Below are positions 43,447-54,669 of a DNA stretch of 64,000 nucleotides, piece after piece. A program made the position numbers and the translations under genes. The notes below the pieces were generated by a model, which saw only the letters and a program-made list of their open reading frames with translations, had not been told where the DNA came from and searched no databases. Within the stretch, counting starts at the first letter, position 1; every line of letters begins with the position of its first letter. Source of the stretch: Nitrospinae bacterium AH_259_B05_G02_I21 (lineage in GTDB: Bacteria > JADFOP01); the NCBI GenBank assembly GCA_027717595.1, contig JALLOF010000004.1, forward strand, positions 1 through 64,000, given 5' to 3'.

Positions 43447-44745
43447 GTGGAGAGCTCCATCACGACCGTGGACGAGGTCACCCGCCAGGTGGCCGTCACC
43501 GTGTCGGCCGAGGAGGTCCGAGAGGCCCTCGACGCCGCCTACAACCGCCTGAACCGGAATGTCAAGCTCCAGGGGTTCCGCAAGGGGCGAGCCCCGCGCC
43601 AGATGCTCGAGACCCTCTACCGACATCAGGTCGAGCAAGAGGTGCTGGAGGACCTCGTCGGGCCGGCCCTCCATGAGGTCGTGACATCCCACGGGCTCGA
43701 GGCCGTGGGCCGCCCACGGGTGGAGGGGGCGGAGCTTCGGCCGGACGAACCCCTCTCCTTCACCGCCACGGTCCAGATCGTCCCCGACTTCGAGCTCCGC
43801 TCCCTGGAGGGCGAGGCGTTCACCAAGAAGGTCGTCCGGGTGACCGACGAGGAGGTGGAGGACCAGATGGCGCGGCTCGCCGAGCGGCACGCCAGCTTCG
43901 AGGAGAGCGAGGACGAACCGCTTGCCGAGGGCGACTACGCTGTCGTGGACTTCGAGAGGATCGACGAGGACCAGCCCGCCTCGAGCGGCCCGGTCCAGTC
44001 CCATCCCCTGATATTGGGCGACGGGGCCCTACACCCGGCCTTCGAAGAGCAGTTGAGCGGGGCCCGCCGGGGGGAGACCCGGGAGGTGGTTCTCCCCGCC
44101 GACGAGGAGGTGGCGCACCAGCGGCGCTTTCGCGTCACCGTCCAGGAGGTCAAGAAGCGCAGCGTGCCCCCTATTGATGAGGCGCTTGCCCGCTCCGTGG
44201 GTGAGGAGAGCCTCGAGGAGCTTCGGGCCACGCTGCGCCGCGAGATGGAGCGGCTCGAGGAGATTCGGGCCACAGAGCGGCTACGGGCGGAGGTGAGCCG
44301 CCGGCTCGTGGCGCTCCACGACATCCCCGTGCCCGATGCGCTCATCGAAGAGGAGATCCGACGGCTCATGGGCGACCTCCAGCGCTCCATGGCGGCCCGG
44401 GGCCACCAGCTCGATGCGAGCGAGATTAGGACCGAGGCGCTCTCGGAGCGGCTTCGCGAGCCCGCCCGCAAGCAGGCCGTAAGCAATCTCACCCTGGATC
44501 GGCTCGCCGCCGAGCGGGGCATCGAGCCCAGCGAGGGCGACATCCAAACCGAAGTGGCGCGGCTGGCCAGACACCTCAATCGAGAACCCGCCGCCCTTCG
44601 AAAGGAGATTGAGGACGAGGGCACCATTGAGGGGCTTCGATTGGAGCTTCAGCGAAGCCTCGCCCTCGATAAGCTCGTCAGCGAGCTGGAGGTCACCGAG
44701 GAGACGGTGGCGCGAAAAGAAGTGGAAGAATCGGCTGACGAGTAG
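43447..44745 (+). CDS. tig: Trigger factor
   Basis: The 432-residue ribosome-associated chaperone binds nascent chains at the exit tunnel. The N-terminal domain has the ribosome-binding signature GFRKGRAPRQML (about 43-54), then the FKBP-like isomerase domain (about 150-240, EGDYAVVDFERID) and a long helical C-terminal domain. I chose a GTG start at 43,447 (VESSITTVDEVTRQV) because GGGAG lies nine bases upstream and the N-terminus aligns with the family; the longer frame runs into tRNA-Leu. It is first of tig-clpP-clpX. Confidence 0.92.
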   Translation: MESSITTVDEVTRQVAVTVSAEEVREALDAAYNRLNRNVKLQGFRKGRAPRQMLETLYRHQVEQEVLEDLVGPALHEVVTSHGLEAVGRPRVEGAELRPDEPLSFTATVQIVPDFELRSLEGEAFTKKVVRVTDEEVEDQMARLAERHASFEESEDEPLAEGDYAVVDFERIDEDQPASSGPVQSHPLILGDGALHPAFEEQLSGARRGETREVVLPADEEVAHQRRFRVTVQEVKKRSVPPIDEALARSVGEESLEELRATLRREMERLEEIRATERLRAEVSRRLVALHDIPVPDALIEEEIRRLMGDLQRSMAARGHQLDASEIRTEALSERLREPARKQAVSNLTLDRLAAERGIEPSEGDIQTEVARLARHLNREPAALRKEIEDEGTIEGLRLELQRSLALDKLVSELEVTEETVARKEVEESADE

Positions 44746-44800
44746 TATGATATACTAGCAAACGGGTACAACCGGAACGTACCGGACAGGAGGGCCTCTC

Positions 44801-45448
44801 ATGCCTTTGGTGCCCATCGTCGTAGAGCAGACCCAGCGGGGCGAGCGAGCCTACGACATCTATTCACGGCTCCTCAAGGACCGAATCATTTTCATCGGCA
44901 CCCCCATCGAAGACACCCTCTCCAACCTCGTCATCGCCCAGCTGCTGTTCCTAGAGGCCGATGAGCCCGCCCAGGACATTCACATCTACATCAACTCCCC
45001 CGGGGGCATTGTCACCAGCGGGCTCGCCGTCTACGACACGATGCAGTACATCAGGTCCGATGTCTCGACTATCTGCATCGGGCAGGCCGCCAGCATGGGG
45101 GCGCTTCTGCTGGCCGCCGGGACCAAGGGCAAACGCTTCGCCCTGCCCAACGCCCGCATCATGCTCCACCAGCCGGCGGGCGGCTTCCAGGGCCCGGCCG
45201 CCGACATCGACATCCAGGCCCGCGAAATTCTTCGGGTGAAGGATACCTTGGACCAGGTGCTCGCCCGCCACACCGGCCAGGACGTGGAGACCATCAAGCG
45301 AGACACCGACCGGGACTTCTTCATGTCGGGCGGGGAGGCCAAGGACTACGGCATCATCGACGAGGTCATCGTCTCGAAGGACGGCCAGGAGGACGGCGGG
45401 AAGGCGAAGGCCTCCGAGGGCGAGGGCGAGACGAAATCGGAGGGATGA
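44801..45448 (+). CDS. clpP: ATP-dependent Clp protease proteolytic subunit
   Basis: The 215-residue serine protease assembles as two seven-subunit rings. The catalytic serine is in [14 protein letters not shown], the histidine in MLHQPAGG, and the aspartate in the following [10 protein letters not shown] region. [20 protein letters not shown] is a typical N-terminus. CAGGAGGG precedes the ATG. A TATGATATAC segment 55-60 bases upstream could be a -10 box for a clpP-specific promoter. clpX follows after 10 bases. Confidence 0.96.
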   Translation: MPLVPIVVEQTQRGERAYDIYSRLLKDRIIFIGTPIEDTLSNLVIAQLLFLEADEPAQDIHIYINSPGGIVTSGLAVYDTMQYIRSDVSTICIGQAASMGALLLAAGTKGKRFALPNARIMLHQPAGGFQGPAADIDIQAREILRVKDTLDQVLARHTGQDVETIKRDTDRDFFMSGGEAKDYGIIDEVIVSKDGQEDGGKAKASEGEGETKSEG

Positions 45449-45458
45449 GGACGCCGCC

Positions 45459-46697
<1,239 letters not shown>

Positions 46698-46776
46698 TGG
46701 CGCCAGATGCAGCCCCCCCTCCATCCCCCCACGTCCCGCGACATGCCGCCACCCCCTGAAGAGAAGGTCGGCTAGC

Positions 46777-47193
46777 ATGCTCAAGAAGATCAACCACATC
46801 GCGGTGGCCGTCAATGACGTCGAGGCCAGCTCCCGCCTCTTCAGCGAGGTGTTGGGGCTCCCCGGCGGGGGCATCGAGGTGTTTGATAACTTCGAGGTCA
46901 AGGTCGCCTTCTTCACCATCGGGGAGGTGAAGATCGAGCTCGTCGAGCCACTCAACCCCGAGGGGGGCCTCGCCAAGTTTCTGGCCAAACGGGGTGAGGG
47001 GGTCCACCACATCGCCTTCGACGTAGACGACGTGGCCGCCGCCCTCTCCCACTACAAAGCCAAGGGGGTGCGGCTCATCAACGAGCAGCCCGAGCCCGGC
47101 GCGAACGACACGCTGGTGGCCTTCCTCCACCCCAAGAGCACCGGCGGCGTGCTCCTGGAGCTTTGCCAGCCCGCCCCGCCTGCGGGTGGGTGA
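46777..47193 (+). CDS. mce: Methylmalonyl-CoA epimerase
   Basis: The 138-residue protein of the vicinal oxygen chelate fold has the metal-binding histidine in INHIAVAVNDVE and a second in GVHHIAFDVDDV, plus IELVEPLNPEG and the closing GVLLELCQ glutamate. It interconverts the R and S forms of methylmalonyl-CoA in propionate metabolism, which needs the B12-dependent mutase; the mutase is not in this window. A GAAGAGAAGG stretch precedes the ATG. Confidence 0.9.
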   Translation: MLKKINHIAVAVNDVEASSRLFSEVLGLPGGGIEVFDNFEVKVAFFTIGEVKIELVEPLNPEGGLAKFLAKRGEGVHHIAFDVDDVAAALSHYKAKGVRLINEQPEPGANDTLVAFLHPKSTGGVLLELCQPAPPAGG

Positions 47194-47200
47194 TTTCCCC

Positions 47201-47229
47201 TTGACAACCCTCGGGCCGATGAATAAGGT
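47201..47229 (+). promoter_or_regulatory. Promoter of tRNA-Val
   Basis: TTGACA at 47,201-47,206, a 17-base spacer, then TAAGGT at 47,224-47,229, 28 bases before the tRNA. Confidence 0.55.
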
Positions 47230-47257
47230 AGATGGTGTCTGGGAGTCCTTGATCGTT

Positions 47258-47332
47258 AGGCACGTAGCTCAGGGGGAGAGCGCTTGCTTGACGCGCAAGA
47301 GGTCGGCGGTTCGAAACCGCCCGTGCCTACCA
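47258..47332 (+). tRNA. tRNA-Val(GAC)
   Basis: The 75-base cloverleaf has acceptor AGGCACG pairing with CGTGCCT, anticodon loop TTGACGC (GAC), T-arm GGCGGTTCGAAACCGCC and an encoded CCA. Confidence 0.95.
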
Positions 47333-47489
47333 CCTTCTTCTATAACCATTGCACCGCCTCCGATCTCTAGAGAGAGGATACCGTCAAGTCGGTGATTTCC
47401 TGCATTGCGGGATTGAAAGCGTAACGGCGTCGTGGACGGCCAACGGTCAGCCATGATGCCGTTTTTTCCTCTGTGGATGGTTTCCCGGA

Positions 47490-49455
<1,966 letters not shown>

Positions 49456-49460
<5 letters not shown>

Positions 49461-49974
49461 CGAGAGACGACTGCGGGTCAATGAGATGATTCGGGTCAGC
49501 GAGGTTCGGCTCATCGACCCCGAAGGCAACCATGTCGGCGTCGTGCCCATCGAGGAGGCCCAACAGGCGGCCGAGGAGAGCGGCCTCGACCTCGTGGAGG
49601 TTTCCCCCGACGGCCGGCCGCCGGTCTGTAAGGTTATGGACTACGGCCGGTGGAAGTACCAGCAGGCCAAGCGGTCCCAGGAAGCCCGGCGCAAGCAACA
49701 CACCATCCAAGTCAAAGAAGTCAAGATGCGGCCCAAGACCGACGTGCACGACTACCAGTTCAAGCTCCGTCACGTCCGCCGCTTTCTCTCGGACGGCAAC
49801 AAGGCCAAGGTCACCATCCGCTTCAGGGGCCGGGAGATGGAGCACCCCGAGCGCGGTGAGGTCATCTTGAGGCGGGTGGCCGAGGAGGTCGAGGACCTGG
49901 GCACCATCGAGCAGCACCCGAAGCGGGAGGGCCGTGTCATGTCCATGGTTCTGGTTCCCAAGAGCACTCCCTGA
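49456..49974 (+). CDS. infC: Translation initiation factor IF-3
   Basis: The 172-residue IF-3 binds the 30S subunit and checks start-codon pairing. The start is a rare ATT at 49,456 (ISERRLRVNEM), overlapping the thrS TAG, with GGAGGAGG five bases upstream. The ATT start is the conserved feature by which IF-3 limits its own translation, and it aligns the N-terminus with the family. The N-domain has EVRLIDPEGNHVGVVP, and the C-domain has KEVKMRPKTDVHDYQFKL and KVTIRFRGREM. Confidence 0.95.
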
Positions 49975-50039
49975 GCGAACCCCCCGACCGGCTCTGCGGG
50001 CTCCCACCCCGGATGCGATACCACGCCTGCGTTTTTGCC

Positions 50040-50068
50040 TTGCCTTTTCACCGCGCCTTTGGTATAGA
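50040..50068 (+). promoter_or_regulatory. Likely promoter for rpmI-rplT
   Basis: TTGCCT at 50,040-50,045, a 17-base spacer, then TATAGA at 50,063-50,068, 35 bases before rpmI. Confidence 0.45.
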
Positions 50069-50103
50069 TGCGCCCTCAGTGTGAAGTATGACGGAGAAGT
50101 CCC

Positions 50104-50301
50104 ATGCCCAAGATAAAGACGAACAAGGCGGCCGCCAAGCGGTTTAAAAAAACGGCCAGGGGTAAGTGGAAGCGCCGCAAGTCCAACGCCAGCCACATCC
50201 TTACCAAGAAGACGACGGGGCGCAAGCGCTCGCTGCGCCGCTCAACCCTGGTCAGCAAGGCCGACAGCAAGCGGGTAGCGCGCATGCTGCCCTACGCCTG
50301 A
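50104..50301 (+). CDS. rpmI: 50S ribosomal protein L35
   Basis: The 65-residue basic protein has the family pattern: [20 protein letters not shown], then [20 protein letters not shown] and ending RVARMLPYA. It is part of the large subunit and lies between infC and rplT in the conserved order. The ATG has GGAGAAG upstream. In enterics L20 represses this cistron; no obvious L20-binding pseudoknot can be confirmed by eye here. Confidence 0.96.
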   Translation: MPKIKTNKAAAKRFKKTARGKWKRRKSNASHILTKKTTGRKRSLRRSTLVSKADSKRVARMLPYA

Positions 50302-50310
50302 GAGATTCCC

Positions 50311-50670
50311 ATGACGAGAGCCACCAGCGGGCCCACCACCCGGCGCCGACACAAGAAGATCATCAAGCAGGCCAAGGGCTACTACGGGATGCGCCGCACG
50401 AGCTACCGCAGGGCCCGAGAGGCGGTCGAGCGGGCGCTCAAGTACGCTTACCGCGACCGCCGCCAGCGCAAGCGCCAGTTCCGCCGCCTCTGGGTGGTGC
50501 GCATCAACGCCGCCGCCCGCCTCAACGGCCTCACCTACGGCCAACTCATCCACGGTCTCAAGCGGGCCGACGTGGCCCTCGACCGCAAAGTGCTCGCCCA
50601 CCTGGCCGTCCACGATCCCGAGGCGTTCGGCCAGATCGCCGAGAGGGCGAAGGCCGCCCTGGCTGCTTAA
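50311..50670 (+). CDS. rplT: 50S ribosomal protein L20
   Basis: The 119-residue basic protein matches L20: [60 protein letters not shown] and the C-terminal [20 protein letters not shown]. It is an early assembly protein of the 50S subunit binding 23S rRNA. It starts nine bases after rpmI and is followed by pheS after 83 bases. Confidence 0.97.
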   Translation: MTRATSGPTTRRRHKKIIKQAKGYYGMRRTSYRRAREAVERALKYAYRDRRQRKRQFRRLWVVRINAAARLNGLTYGQLIHGLKRADVALDRKVLAHLAVHDPEAFGQIAERAKAALAA

Positions 50671-50753
50671 GCTCCCACCTTCCAGGTAAGCTCCGTTGCG
50701 CCATCCTGGCAAATGTGCTTTAATACGGCCCGCTTTGCACACCCCGGAATCCG

Positions 50754-51776
50754 ATGCTCCAGCAACTCTCCCAACTTGAGCAAGAAGCCCTCGCGGCCTT
50801 GGCCGATGCCACGAGCGCCGAGGCCGTCCACACCGTGCGGGTCCGCTTCCTGGGCCGGCGGGGGAAGCTGACCAGCTTACTTAAGGCAATGGGCCAGCTG
50901 CCCGCCGAGCAGCGGCCCGAGGTCGGCCGTCTTACCAACGAGGTCAAGGTCCGCCTCGAAGAGGAGGTCTCCCGCAGGCTCAAGGCCATCGAGGAAGAGG
51001 CCCTCACCGAGGCCCTCCTGACCGGCCCGGTGGACGTCACCCTGCCTGGCCGGCGCCCGCCCCTCGGGCACCTCCACCCCCTAACCCAGGTCCTCGAAGA
51101 GATTATCGCCATCTTCACCAGCCTCAACTTCACCGTGGCCGAGGGGCCCGAGATCGAGACCGACTGGTACTGCTTCGAGGCGCTCAACATGCCCAAGGAC
51201 CATCCGGCCCGCGACATGCAGGACACCTTCTACGTGGCCGACGAGGTCGTGCTGAGAACCCACACCTCCTCGGTGCAGATAAGGGTCATGGAGCACCACC
51301 CTCCGCCGGTACGCGTCATCTCGCCCGGCAAGGTCTACCGCTGCGATGCCGACATAACCCACTCGCCGATGTTCCACCAGGTGGAGGGCCTGCTGGTGGA
51401 CGAGCCGGGCCGGGTCACGTTCGGGGACCTCAAAGGGGTGCTGGAGCTCTTCGCCCACAGGATGTTCGGTCCCGAGACGGCCGTGCGCTTCCGACCGAGC
51501 TTCTTTCCCTACACCGAGCCGAGCGCCGAGGTCGACATCCAGTGCGTCGGCTGCCGTGGCGGAGGGTGTCGGCTCTGCAAGGGCTCAGGCTGGCTCGAGA
51601 TTCTAGGCAGCGGCATGGTCGACCCCAACGTCTTCGCCGCCGTCGGCTACGACCCCGAGAGCGTGGTCGGGTTCGCCTTCGGCATGGGGGTGGAGCGGAT
51701 AGCCATGCTGAAGTACGGCATCGACGACATCCGCCTCTTCTTCGAGAATGACGCCCGCTTTCTGGCCCAATTCTGA
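50754..51776 (+). CDS. pheS: Phenylalanyl-tRNA synthetase alpha chain
   Basis: The 340-residue protein has the N-terminal coiled coil (about 1-90), class II motifs including the GPEIETDWYCFEALNMPKDH substrate region and LRTHTSSVQIRVM, the cysteine-rich loop CVGCRGGGCRLCKGSGW, and the closing GFAFGMGVERIAMLKYGIDD motif 3. It forms the catalytic half of the alpha2beta2 enzyme. pheT follows after nine bases. Confidence 0.96.
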   Translation: MLQQLSQLEQEALAALADATSAEAVHTVRVRFLGRRGKLTSLLKAMGQLPAEQRPEVGRLTNEVKVRLEEEVSRRLKAIEEEALTEALLTGPVDVTLPGRRPPLGHLHPLTQVLEEIIAIFTSLNFTVAEGPEIETDWYCFEALNMPKDHPARDMQDTFYVADEVVLRTHTSSVQIRVMEHHPPPVRVISPGKVYRCDADITHSPMFHQVEGLLVDEPGRVTFGDLKGVLELFAHRMFGPETAVRFRPSFFPYTEPSAEVDIQCVGCRGGGCRLCKGSGWLEILGSGMVDPNVFAAVGYDPESVVGFAFGMGVERIAMLKYGIDDIRLFFENDARFLAQF

Positions 51777-51785
51777 GGTCGTCTG

Positions 51786-53870
51786 ATGAAGGTCAGCCTC
51801 GCCTGGTTGCGCCGCTATGTGGAGGTGGACCTCGAGCCCGAGGCCCTGGCCGAGGCCCTCACCATGGTCGGCCTCGAAGTCGGGGTCCTCGAGAGGGTGG
51901 ACCAGGGCCAAGGCCCGCCTGACGTGGTCTTCGATCTTGACCTCACACCCAACCGGGCCGATTGCCTCTCGCACATCGGTGTGGCCCGTGAGGTGGCGGC
52001 CATCACCGCCGTCCCCATCACCCTGCCCGAGGCGGCGCTCGCCGAGGCCCCGCCGGGCGTGGAGACCTTCACCCGCATTGACATCGAGGACCCCGAAGGG
52101 TGCCCCCGCTACGTGGGCCGCATCATCCGGGACGTCACCATCGGCCCCTCGCCCCCCTGGCTCCAAGAAGCCCTCGCCGCCGTGGGTCTTAGGCCCATCA
52201 ACAACGTGGTCGATGCGACGAACTTCGTCCTCATGGAATGGGGCCAGCCGCTGCACGCCTTCGACCGCGACGCTTTGGCCGAGGGCCGCATCGTCGTGCG
52301 CCGGGCCCGCCAAGGCGAGACCATCACGACCATCGACGAGGAGGAGCGCGCCCTGGAGCCCACCATGCTGGTCATCGCCGACGCTGAGAGGCCCGTCGCC
52401 GTGGCCGGGGTCATGGGAGGGCAAGCCACGGAGGTCACGGAGGCCACCCGGACGGTTCTGCTCGAGAGCGCTTACTTCGACCCGCTGACCGTCCGCCGCT
52501 GCGCCAAGCGCCTCAAGCTCCACACCGAAAGCTCCCACCGCTTCGAGCGGGGCGTGGACCCCGAGACGGTCTTGACGGCCAGCGCGAGGGCGGCGGCGCT
52601 AATCGCCGAGGTCGGCGGGGGCACGGTGGCCCAAGGCGTCATCGATGTCTACCCCAGACCCATCGAGCGCCCGGACGTCACCCTTCGGGTCTCGCATACC
52701 AACACGGTGCTCGGGCTCGAGCTGGCGGCCGAGGAAATCGCCGAGACCTGCCGCCGCGTGGGGCTGGAGCTTGTCTCCACCGAGGACAACGAGCGGCTTA
52801 CCTTCCACGTCCCCTCGCACAGAGTGGACCTGGAGCGGGAGGTGGACCTGATCGAGGAGGTGGCCCGCCTCAACGGCTACGACCAGGTTCCCGCCACCCT
52901 GCCGGCAAGCCGATCCGTAGGCGAGGCCCACCCCCCGACGTTGGCCTGGGCCCGGCGCCTCCGGGAGTCCCTGGCCGGCTGCGGGCTCTCCGAGGCCATC
53001 AACTACAGCTTCATCGGCACCGAGGACCTGGCCTACTGCCGCCTCGGCGAGGACCACCCGCTGGCCCGGGCCATCCCCTTGCAAAACCCCCTGAGCGCCG
53101 AGCAGGCCGTCATGCGCACGACCCTGCTTCCGAGCCTCCTGAGGGGATGCGCCCTGAATGCCAGCCGCCGGGTCGAGAGCTACCGCGTCTTCGAGCTCTC
53201 CCAGGTCTTTTTCCCTGGGACCGGGGAGACGGGGGCGCAAGAGCATGGCCGGGTGTCGGGCATACTCATGGGCTTTGTGGAAGATCCCCTCTGGAGCGAG
53301 ATGGTGGAGCCGGCGGGGTTCTTCGACGTCAAGGGGGTGGTGGAGACGCTCTGCGAGGCCCTCCGAGTCCCCCTCGATGAGTGGCGGCCCGCCGACCACC
53401 CGACCTTCCACCCCCTGCGGGCGGCCACACCGGTCAGCGGCGGGAAGCCCCTCGGCGTGGTGGGAGATATTCACCCCGCCGTCGCCAGGGCCTTCGACCT
53501 GCCGGAGGCCGTCGTGGCCTTCGAGCTCGACGTGGAGGCCCTACGCACCTCCCAACTACCATCGGTCGAATTCGACCCCCTGCCCCGTTTCCCGGCCATC
53601 CTCAGAGACCTGGCCGTGGTGGTGGACGACGCGGTCCCGACGGCGGCGGTCGAGCGGGTCATTCGCGAATCGGGGGGGCCGTGGCTCGAGGCCTGCACAC
53701 TCTTCGACATCTACACGGGCGAGCCGATTGCGGCGGGCAAGAAGAGTCTCGCCTTCGGCCTCACCTACCGGGCGGACGACCGCACGCTGACCGACGAGGA
53801 GGTCGCCGAGGTCCACGCCTCCGTCGTCGCCCGCCTCGAGGAGGCCCTCGGGGCCTCGCTCCGGGCGTGA
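51786..53870 (+). CDS. pheT: Phenylalanyl-tRNA synthetase beta chain, short form
   Basis: The 694-residue protein is about 100 residues shorter than the usual 790-800. The N-terminus (MKVSLAWLRRYVEVDLEPEA to GLEVGVLERV, 1-38) passes almost directly into LDLTPNRADCLSHIGVAREV (51-70), so the EMAP/OB-fold tRNA-binding domain normally at about 40-150 is absent. The B3/B4 editing domain, B5 (about 300-380), the catalytic-like core and the C-terminal FDX-anticodon-binding domain (DPLPRFPAILRDLAVVVDD) are all present. The frame is intact, so this looks like a real variant. Confidence 0.93.
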   Translation: MKVSLAWLRRYVEVDLEPEALAEALTMVGLEVGVLERVDQGQGPPDVVFDLDLTPNRADCLSHIGVAREVAAITAVPITLPEAALAEAPPGVETFTRIDIEDPEGCPRYVGRIIRDVTIGPSPPWLQEALAAVGLRPINNVVDATNFVLMEWGQPLHAFDRDALAEGRIVVRRARQGETITTIDEEERALEPTMLVIADAERPVAVAGVMGGQATEVTEATRTVLLESAYFDPLTVRRCAKRLKLHTESSHRFERGVDPETVLTASARAAALIAEVGGGTVAQGVIDVYPRPIERPDVTLRVSHTNTVLGLELAAEEIAETCRRVGLELVSTEDNERLTFHVPSHRVDLEREVDLIEEVARLNGYDQVPATLPASRSVGEAHPPTLAWARRLRESLAGCGLSEAINYSFIGTEDLAYCRLGEDHPLARAIPLQNPLSAEQAVMRTTLLPSLLRGCALNASRRVESYRVFELSQVFFPGTGETGAQEHGRVSGILMGFVEDPLWSEMVEPAGFFDVKGVVETLCEALRVPLDEWRPADHPTFHPLRAATPVSGGKPLGVVGDIHPAVARAFDLPEAVVAFELDVEALRTSQLPSVEFDPLPRFPAILRDLAVVVDDAVPTAAVERVIRESGGPWLEACTLFDIYTGEPIAAGKKSLAFGLTYRADDRTLTDEEVAEVHASVVARLEEALGASLRA

Positions 53871-53889
53871 GGCTCCCATATGAGCCGCC

Positions 53890-53919
53890 TTGACAGGCTT
53901 CCCGGCACGGTGCTATAGA
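53890..53919 (+). promoter_or_regulatory. Promoter before the coiled-coil/zapA pair
   Basis: TTGACA at 53,890-53,895, an 18-base spacer, then TATAGA at 53,914-53,919, 39 bases before the next start codon. Confidence 0.6.
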
Positions 53920-53957
53920 AGGGCCGTCACACCGTACATAGAGACGGATAGAAACCC

Positions 53958-54290
53958 ATGAGCCTCGAGACCTTCACAAAGCTGGAGCGCCGGATCGAAG
54001 AGGCTGCCGACCGCCTCAAGACCCTCACAGCCGAACGGGCGACCCTCGCGGGGCGCCTAGAGGAGATGGAGGCCCGCCTGAAGACTCAACAGGACGAGAT
54101 CGATCGGCTCAGGGGTGCCGAGGGCACGGGAGAGGCCGAACGGGGCAAGCTCCAGGACGAGATGGAGGCGATGCGACGGCGCCAAGCCGAGGTCGAAGCG
54201 GCGGCCAGCCGGCTCCAGGACGAGCGTCAGACCATCCGCGAGCGGGTGGAGACGATGCTCGCCCGCCTGGAGAAGCTAAACCTCGACTGA
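53958..54290 (+). CDS. Coiled-coil protein upstream of zapA
   Basis: The 110-residue protein is one continuous charged coiled coil (for example LERRIEEAADRLKTLTAERA and LEEMEARLKTQQDEIDRL), with no other domain. A similar short coiled-coil gene sits before zapA in many Gram-negative genomes and is thought to work with the divisome, in the style of ZapB. That role is inferred from position. zapA follows after 21 bases. Confidence 0.75.
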   Translation: MSLETFTKLERRIEEAADRLKTLTAERATLAGRLEEMEARLKTQQDEIDRLRGAEGTGEAERGKLQDEMEAMRRRQAEVEAAASRLQDERQTIRERVETMLARLEKLNLD

Positions 54291-54311
54291 GCCGCTCTAG
54301 GAGCGCTGCCT

Positions 54312-54605
54312 GTGACGCAACCGATTGATATTGAAATATTCGGGCGGACCTACAAGGTCAAAGGCGAGAAGGACGCCGCCTACACCCGCCAGCTTGCGGC
54401 GTACGTCGATGAACAGATGCGGGCCGTGGCTGAGCGCTCCCCATCGTCTGCCTCCCCGCTCCAGATCGCCGTTCTCACCCTCCTGCAAATCTCCAACGAG
54501 CTGTTCGAGACCCAAGACGATCTGGAGCAAAGCTCCACGACCATCCAGAACAAATCCGAAGAGCTCATGGAACTGCTCGACGCCTCGCTCAGCGAGGGCA
54601 AATAG
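54312..54605 (+). CDS. zapA: Cell division protein ZapA
   Basis: The 97-residue protein has the ZapA N-domain (IDIEIFGRTYKVKGEKDAAY, then RQLAAYVDEQMRAVAER) followed by a long C-terminal coiled coil (LTLLQISNELFETQDDLEQS). ZapA cross-links FtsZ filaments at midcell. The start is a GTG at 54,312. It ends in a hairpin at 54,617-54,642. No 6S RNA gene is seen downstream, although it often follows zapA. Confidence 0.88.
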   Translation: MTQPIDIEIFGRTYKVKGEKDAAYTRQLAAYVDEQMRAVAERSPSSASPLQIAVLTLLQISNELFETQDDLEQSSTTIQNKSEELMELLDASLSEGK

Positions 54606-54616
54606 TCCTCTTCCTT

Positions 54617-54642
54617 TCACCGGCGACGACGCAAGCCGGTGA
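54617..54642 (+). terminator. Hairpin after zapA
   Basis: Eight paired bases, TCACCGGC and GCCGGTGA, around a ten-base loop. There is no strong T-run, so it may be a weak or bidirectional terminator between zapA and the convergent gene. Confidence 0.45.
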
Positions 54643-54669
54643 GCCGTCCCTGATCATCCTGCTGAGAAA

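Noticed and set aside
47333-47489. T-box or tRNA-like leader before thrS
   Set aside because: No conserved T-box sequence or specifier hairpin seen in the 157-base leader.
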